From Dongia_B sp964406155 (GTDB lineage Bacteria > Pseudomonadota > Alphaproteobacteria > Dongiales > Dongiaceae), in NCBI GenBank assembly GCA_964406155.1, contig CAYOQR010000012.1:32908-96907 (forward strand): a DNA stretch of 64,000 nucleotides, written 5' to 3'. Numbering within the stretch: the stretch's first letter is position 1; the number at the start of each line of letters is the position of its first letter. Shown here one piece after another: positions 59,537 through 64,000 of the stretch. The position numbers were made by a program, and so were the translations under genes. The notes beneath the pieces are model-generated. The model was not told the DNA's origin. It searched no databases and saw only the letters and a program-made list of their open reading frames with translations.

Positions 59537-60859
59537 TCAGGAACCGTCGCCGGCCAGATCGAAATGCTGCAGGTCCTCGCCGCTGGTTTCGCGCATGGAG
59601 AACACGGCCAGGAAGCTGAGCAGGGCGGCGGCCGAGAGATAGTAGCCGACCCAGGCCAGGCCGCCATTGATGACGAGGCGCTGGGCGATATAGGGCGCAA
59701 GCGAGGCGCCGAGAATGCCGCCGAGATTATAGGCGAGCGAGGAGCCGGTATAGCGCAGCCGGGTCGGGAACAGCTCCGGCAGGGTGGCGCCCAAGGGGCC
59801 GAAGGTGATCCCCATCAGGAACAGCGCCGAAGCGAGGAAGGCGAACAGCACCGTCACGCTGCCGCTGGTGAGGGCGGCCGGCAGCAGGAAGCCGGCGACA
59901 AGCGCGGCCAGGGCCCCCGCCATCAGCACCGGACGCCGCCCGAAGCGGTCGGCGCAGAGGGCGGCGATCGGTGTCGCCACGGCCATGAAGAGAATGGCGC
60001 CGCAGAGTATCAGCAGGAAGGTTTCGCGCGGGATATGCAGCGTGCCGACGCCATAGCTGAGCGTGAAGACCGTCGAGATGTAGAAGAGGGTATAGCAGAC
60101 AACGATCGCCAGCGCGCCCTGCAGCAGCGGCAGCCAATGGCCGCGCAGCACGGTCGCCAGCGGCACCGCCACGGGGCGTGCGGCGGTGAGGGCACGGGCG
60201 AAAGCCGGCGTCTCCGCCACCGACATGCGGACATAGAGCCCGACCAGCACCAGCAAGGCGCTGGCGAGGAAGGGCAGGCGCCAGCCCCAGCTCTTGAACT
60301 GCTCCTCCGAGAGGGCCGCGAGCAGGAGCAGGAACAGGCCGTTCGCCATCAGGAAGCCGATCGAGGGGCCGAGCTGCGGGAACATGCCGAACCATGCCTT
60401 GCGCCCGGCTGGTGCGTTCTCGGTCGCCAGCAAGGCCGCACCGCCCCATTCGCCGCCGAGACCGATGCCCTGGCCGAAGCGCAGCAGGCACAGGATGATC
60501 GCCGCGGAGGTTCCCAATGTCTCATAGCCCGGCAGCAAGCCGATCAGCGTGGTCGAGACGCCCATCACCAGCAGCGAAGCGACCAGGGTGGCCTTGCGGC
60601 CGATGCGATCGCCGAAATGGCCGAAGAAGGCCGATCCCAGCGGCCGCGCGATGAAGGCGATGCCGAAGGTGAGGAAGGCGTTCAGCGCCTGGGCGGACGG
60701 GTCCGCTGCGGGAAAGAACACCGCGCCGATCACCAGCGCCGCCGCCGTGCCGTAGATATAGAAATCGTAGAACTCGATCGCCGTGCCGATCAGGCTCGCC
60801 GCCGCGATACGGGCAATGCCGGTGCGATCAGCGGTTGGCTGTGCAGTGGCGATGGACAT
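59537..60859 (-). CDS. MFS transporter, metabolite:H+ symporter (MHS) family
   Basis: A 440-residue inner-membrane carrier with twelve hydrophobic segments. The N-terminal signature LIGTAIEFYDFYIYGTAAAL, FGHFGDRIGRKATLVASLL and GLGGEWGGAALLATENAP are hallmarks of the MHS group (KgtP, ProP, ShiA). These import dicarboxylates, betaines or aromatic acids with protons. GAGAGGAAGG lies before the ATG at 60859, which gives the family's normal N-terminus. The substrate cannot be assigned. It is divergent from a second MFS gene. Confidence 0.92.
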   Translation of the reverse strand: MSIATAQPTADRTGIARIAAASLIGTAIEFYDFYIYGTAAALVIGAVFFPAADPSAQALNAFLTFGIAFIARPLGSAFFGHFGDRIGRKATLVASLLVMGVSTTLIGLLPGYETLGTSAAIILCLLRFGQGIGLGGEWGGAALLATENAPAGRKAWFGMFPQLGPSIGFLMANGLFLLLLAALSEEQFKSWGWRLPFLASALLVLVGLYVRMSVAETPAFARALTAARPVAVPLATVLRGHWLPLLQGALAIVVCYTLFYISTVFTLSYGVGTLHIPRETFLLILCGAILFMAVATPIAALCADRFGRRPVLMAGALAALVAGFLLPAALTSGSVTVLFAFLASALFLMGITFGPLGATLPELFPTRLRYTGSSLAYNLGGILGASLAPYIAQRLVINGGLAWVGYYLSAAALLSFLAVFSMRETSGEDLQHFDLAGDGS

Positions 60860-61159
60860 GCAACGGACCTTCCTCTCGTCTGGTCGGTGACACCAACAAT
60901 GGCTGCGCCGGTCGATGCCACGGCAGCGGAATGAACTGGTGCCAGTTGAATCCGGCAGCTTCCATCTGTCAATTGCCGCTTGCCGATCGTTGCGGACCAA
61001 TCGTCACCGGCCACAAGGGGCAGGTTTCGCCCTGCTGTCTTGCCGTCGGTGCCTCTATCGGCTGTGGGCCACGGCCCCAACCGTGGGAACCGGCGGGGAT
61101 CATTTACAAGAGAATCCGTGCGCAATAGGCTGCGAGGCATCCAGGCTGGGAAGGGCATC
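60860..61159. other. Divergent promoter region between two MFS genes
   Basis: 300 bp. It contains the short perfect palindrome AACTGG-TG-CCAGTT at 60934-60947, about 75 bp before the MHS carrier, which could be an operator. No gene, terminator or RNA is evident. Confidence 0.45.
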
Positions 61160-62377
61160 ATGGAGCCGCAAAATTCATACCGTGCGCTGATGACGGTTCC
61201 CGGCTTGCCGCCGCTCATTCTTGCGGCAACCTTGTCCCGTCTCGCCGCACGTATGTTCAGCCTGACGCTGGTTCTGTTCGTTCTGGCGCGGTTCTCGTCG
61301 CCGGCTTTGGCCGGATGGTTGACCTTTGCCGCGATCGTGCCGGGTTTGCTCGTCAGTCCGGTCGCGGGTGCGCTGCTCGATCGCCTCGGACCGACAATGG
61401 CGGTCCGGATCGATATGATTGCCAGCGCCGTCTTCATTGCGACGGTCAGCATTGCCGGTTGGGCCGGCTGGGCTGGCCCGGCGGTTCTGTTCATCCTGGT
61501 GATGCTGTTTTCACTCACCGGCCCCCTGGGTGCGTCGGGAACACGGACAGTGCTGCCGCGCCTGGTGCCGTCCCACGCCCTCGACCGCGCCAATGCGCTG
61601 GACACCGCCGTCTATGCCGTTGCCGATGTCGTGGGACCCGCATTGGCGGGTTTGAGCGTCGCCTTGTTCGGCCCTGAAACGGCGATGTCGCTGATTGCCG
61701 TCGCCTATGCGGGGGCCGCGATTTGTCTCGCACGTGTCCGGCATCTGCCAGGATTGGCCTCCACCCAGGTATCCCTGCTGCGCCAGACGGTCGAAGGCAT
61801 CCACATGGTCGCACGGCAGCCGACGCTTCGTGGACTGGCCATTTCCTATTCATTGTATCAGGTCACCTGGGGGGCTCTCGTTGTTGTGGTGCCGGTATTC
61901 GTGGCCGGCCACTACGCGACATCTTTCGGCAGTTCAGTGACCGGATTACTGTGGGCTGCGATGGGTATCGCCGGCGGCATCGGCGCACTTCTGGCCGGCC
62001 ATCTGCGTACCTCGGGCCGCGAACGTCATGTCATGGCTGCCGGCATGGTCGTTACCGCCCTGGCCGCATGGCCGGTGGCGGCGGAGTTCGGCTTCGGCGG
62101 GCTGGCTACCGGCCTGATGCTTGCCGGCGTGGTCTCCGGCCCGATCGACGTTGCCCTGCTGACTCTGCGCCAGCGGCGCACGGATCCGCGTCAGCTCGGC
62201 CGCGTGATGTCCATCTCGATGAGCCTGAATGTGGCGGGCTTTCCCTTGGGATCGGCGATTGCGGGCATGGTGATCACGTCGTCGCTGTCGACCACTTTCG
62301 TGATGGCCGGCATCGCCTCGGTCGTGGCAGCTCTCGCCACGATATCGATTCCCCGCGATACAGCTCCCGCCGCCTGA
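61160..62377 (+). CDS. MFS transporter (enterobactin-exporter-like)
   Basis: A 405-residue inner-membrane MFS protein with twelve helices of the EntS/DHA3-like type. LPPLILAATLSRLAARMFSLTLVLF forms the first helix (core TLSRLAARMF), followed by DRLGPTMAVRIDMIAS and RTVLPRLVPSHALDRANALD, a motif typical of this group's central loop. GGAAGGGCATC precedes the ATG at 61160. Export of a small molecule is inferred. It stands alone, convergent with the ArsR-SRPBCC pair. Confidence 0.88.
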   Translation: MEPQNSYRALMTVPGLPPLILAATLSRLAARMFSLTLVLFVLARFSSPALAGWLTFAAIVPGLLVSPVAGALLDRLGPTMAVRIDMIASAVFIATVSIAGWAGWAGPAVLFILVMLFSLTGPLGASGTRTVLPRLVPSHALDRANALDTAVYAVADVVGPALAGLSVALFGPETAMSLIAVAYAGAAICLARVRHLPGLASTQVSLLRQTVEGIHMVARQPTLRGLAISYSLYQVTWGALVVVVPVFVAGHYATSFGSSVTGLLWAAMGIAGGIGALLAGHLRTSGRERHVMAAGMVVTALAAWPVAAEFGFGGLATGLMLAGVVSGPIDVALLTLRQRRTDPRQLGRVMSISMSLNVAGFPLGSAIAGMVITSSLSTTFVMAGIASVVAALATISIPRDTAPAA

Positions 62378-62428
62378 AGCCCGGCGACGGTTCTCTTGTC
62401 GCCGATTCACGGAGCAGGAGCGGCGGGG

Positions 62429-62791
62429 TCAATCCTCGACGAAGGATTTCAGCCGGGCCAGGGCATCGTCCCATTGCCGCGAGACATCGGCGAGGTAACG
62501 CTGCAAATCTTCGACCGGCTTGCTCTTGAAAGCATAGTGGCTTTCGCGTCCCACCTTGGCGCTGTCGACCAGTCCCGCTTCCTCCAGCACGCGGAGATGC
62601 TTGGTGATCGCCTGGCGGGTGAGGTCGGAACCTTCGGTCAGTTGCACGATCGATTGCGGCGATTCTGCACAGAGCTTCGCCATCAGCATCAGCCGGGTTT
62701 CATCGCCGAGTGCGGCGAAGACCGGCGCATAGACACGCCGGGCCTTTGCCAGGCTGATGCGGGAAGTACTAGCCTGATGCCTAGCCGACAT
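62429..62791 (-). CDS. ArsR-family transcriptional regulator
   Basis: A 120-residue winged-helix regulator of the ArsR family. FAALGDETRLMLMAKLCAES, LTRQAITKHLRVLEEAGLV and GRESHYAFKSKPVEDLQRYL are characteristic. No metal-binding cysteine pair (ELCVCDL type) is present, so it is not a metal sensor. The ATG at 62791 overlaps the end of the SRPBCC gene by 11 bp. ArsR-SRPBCC pairs of this kind are common; the regulator probably controls the pair. Confidence 0.92.
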   Translation of the reverse strand: MSARHQASTSRISLAKARRVYAPVFAALGDETRLMLMAKLCAESPQSIVQLTEGSDLTRQAITKHLRVLEEAGLVDSAKVGRESHYAFKSKPVEDLQRYLADVSRQWDDALARLKSFVED

Positions 62792-63245
62792 GGGCACCAT
62801 CGCCGACATATTGCGCGATGTTCTTGATCTGCTCCGTCCAGCCGCCATCGTTCATGCGGAAGGCTTCGGCGCGGCGCTGGGCCGGGATCTTGTCGAAGCC
62901 GGATTCGCAGATGCGGAGCCGCGTGCCGGTGGCGATCTGCTCCAGGCGGAACTCGACCAGGGTCGGGATCTCCTGGGAATAATCGACTGCGGGATCGACG
63001 GCGTAAGGATGCCAGGTGAAAGCAAAGAGCCGCTCGGGCTCCATGGCCGTCACCGCCACTTCCATGATGAGATGCTCATAGCCCGGATAGGTGATGTGGC
63101 CCGAGGTCTTCTGGCCGAGCATGAAGGGTTTCTCCAGCTTGACGCCGAACCAGGCATTGAACTGCTGGTAATCGGTCAGCGCCTGCCACACGCGGGCGAT
63201 GGGCGCTTTCAGGTCGATTTGCTTCTCGATACGATCATCGGACAT
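62781..63245 (-). CDS. SRPBCC (AHSA1-like) domain protein
   Basis: A 154-residue AHSA1-type SRPBCC protein. It starts IEKQIDLKAPIARVWQALTD, has LFAFTWHPYAVDPAVDYSQE and TLVEFRLEQIATGTRLRICE in the centre, and a C-terminal helix MNDGGWTEQIKNIAQYVG. AGGAGG five bases before the ATG at 63245 fixes the start. It is translationally coupled to the ArsR gene through an 11-bp overlap. The ligand is unknown. Confidence 0.9.
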   Translation of the reverse strand: MSDDRIEKQIDLKAPIARVWQALTDYQQFNAWFGVKLEKPFMLGQKTSGHITYPGYEHLIMEVAVTAMEPERLFAFTWHPYAVDPAVDYSQEIPTLVEFRLEQIATGTRLRICESGFDKIPAQRRAEAFRMNDGGWTEQIKNIAQYVGDGAHVG

Positions 63246-63312
63246 AGGCAACCTCCTGGTTGCTGGTCACTGTGCCAGCCTCAGGCCTGAAAGGCAACCG
63301 ATTTGTTGCGCT

Positions 63313-63813
63313 TTAGTCGCGCTTGCGATAGGGCCGGGAATAGGGCTCCCAGACATGGGCGACGATGCCCAGCACCTGCTCCAGCCGCGCATCGGCCAGG
63401 ATCTCCGGGATGCGGTGCTTGTTGGGATAGCTGAGGAGCAGGCCGCAAGGCTTGCGCCAGATCTCGCTGAGCCGCTGACAGCCTTCGCCGACTATCGGCG
63501 TATAGACGAGCGGCAGGGTTTCCTCGAGATTGCGCAACAGCAGCGCATAGAACAGGGTCTCGTTGGTGTCCTACAGGTCGTGCAGGAAGGCATAGCGTTC
63601 GAAATCCGACGTGAAGGCGCGCAGCACCTTCAAGTGCCGCGTCACCTGATCCTCCAGCGTGCCGATATGCGGCGGCAGCAAGCCATGCAGGCCAAAGAGA
63701 TCGCGCTCCGCATCGGTGAAGGCGGTACCCTTGTTCAGCATCGGCCGGTTGATCAGGTCGACGCCGAACAGGGCGGTCTCGACGGGAGCGGCGAAATTCG
63801 GTAATTCGCTCAT
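63313..63813 (-). pseudogene. NAD-dependent malic enzyme fragment, broken
   Basis: The N-terminal ~165 residues of a malic enzyme: GTAFTDAERDLFGLHGLLPP, then ERYAFLHDL, an in-frame TAG at 63571-63573, DTNETLFYALLLRNLEETLP, and VYTPIVGEGCQRLSEIW. Family members read LQDTNE at the stop, so a single CAG-to-TAG change explains it. The sequence ends at YRKRD about where the catalytic part (VVTDGERILGLGD) should begin, so the NAD-binding and active-site region is missing. Both halves are in the same frame. It is a pseudogene unless the amber codon is a sequencing error, and even then it is truncated. Confidence 0.85.
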
Positions 63814-63859
63814 GCCTGCCTCCTGTGACGGAACACCTCAAGGATATCCCAAGGGCTGC

Positions 63860-63900
63860 GAGATTCTCGGGACCGATGAGATTCTCGGGACCGATGAGAT
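63860..63900. repeat. 18-bp tandem repeat
   Basis: GAGATTCTCGGGACCGAT occurs twice head to tail (63860-63877 and 63878-63895) and is followed by a partial third copy, GAGAT. It lies upstream of the malic enzyme fragment in a region without genes. Confidence 0.85.
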
Positions 63901-64000
63901 GAAGGATCGTGATGGGCGGCGATGGGCCGCTCGCCAGAAACTGATGGCGAGTGTCCTGATCCAGCTATCTTGGACCAACCGACGACGCGGGCGAGGGTTT

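Noticed and set aside
63571..63573. Amber codon read as an amino acid (recoding)
   Set aside because: The gene is also missing its catalytic 3' part, and no recoding element or special tRNA was seen; ordinary pseudogene decay is simpler.

Overview
The window is high-GC chromosomal DNA of an alphaproteobacterium, most likely of the Rhodospirillales type. The basis is gene order and content: a regulatory PTS set (EIIA-Man, HPr, enzyme I), ahcY beside a DivL-like PAS sensor whose H-box has tyrosine in place of histidine, and tsaE, amgK, murU, addB, addA, trxA in one run. The species cannot be named from sequence alone. I saw no rRNA, tRNA, CRISPR array or intact insertion sequence.

Layout. 1-3.3 kb: phosphorelay PTS genes and a small zinc metallopeptidase. 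3.3-6.3 kb: LysR regulator divergent from an MFS exporter, then an XRE regulator with a perfect palindrome upstream. 6.4-10.5 kb: ahcY with a strong terminator, then the DivL-like pseudokinase. 10.7-17.5 kb: small enzymes and stress-type genes (2H phosphoesterase, class III nucleotide cyclase, SRPBCC protein, beta-propeller, HTH regulator divergent from DUF899/DUF2182, GFA protein). 17.6-28.5 kb: type-2 ferredoxin-NADP reductase (minus strand), then the tightly overlapping tsaE-amgK-murU-addB-addA operon (cell-wall sugar recycling and double-strand-break repair) and trxA. 28.6-38.6 kb: lipoprotein, chromate resistance locus (chrB-chrA with a divergent ChrB-C-only gene), globin-coupled chemoreceptor, EamA exporter, MscS channel with a cyclic-nucleotide-binding-like domain, two VOC proteins and an HxlR regulator.

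38.7-58.6 kb is accessory metabolism. A MocR/GntR regulator is divergent from a spermidine/putrescine-type ABC transporter. After a short region that may be a decayed mobile element there is a catabolic locus built around a TetR (BetI-like) regulator: on the minus strand tetR, a class III aminotransferase, a trimethylamine-dehydrogenase-like flavoenzyme, a DAO-type FAD oxidoreductase and an ornithine-cyclodeaminase-family protein; on the plus strand a Dpp-type importer with a fused double ATPase. A perfectly phased tandem operator (two 23-bp copies) lies between the two arms. I read this as uptake and breakdown of an N-alkylated or opine-like amino compound; the substrate is unknown and this is the best candidate for an undescribed pathway.

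58.8-64 kb: TetR regulator with an MHS-type MFS carrier, a second MFS exporter, an ArsR-SRPBCC pair, and a broken NAD-malic enzyme fragment carrying an in-frame amber codon.

A recurring oddity is short tandem duplication. Three-copy 15-bp in-frame repeats occur in addB (twice) and in the cyclase gene, a degenerate 15-bp pattern builds a lysine-rich tail on enzyme I, and 13- to 18-bp tandem repeats lie in several intergenic regions.
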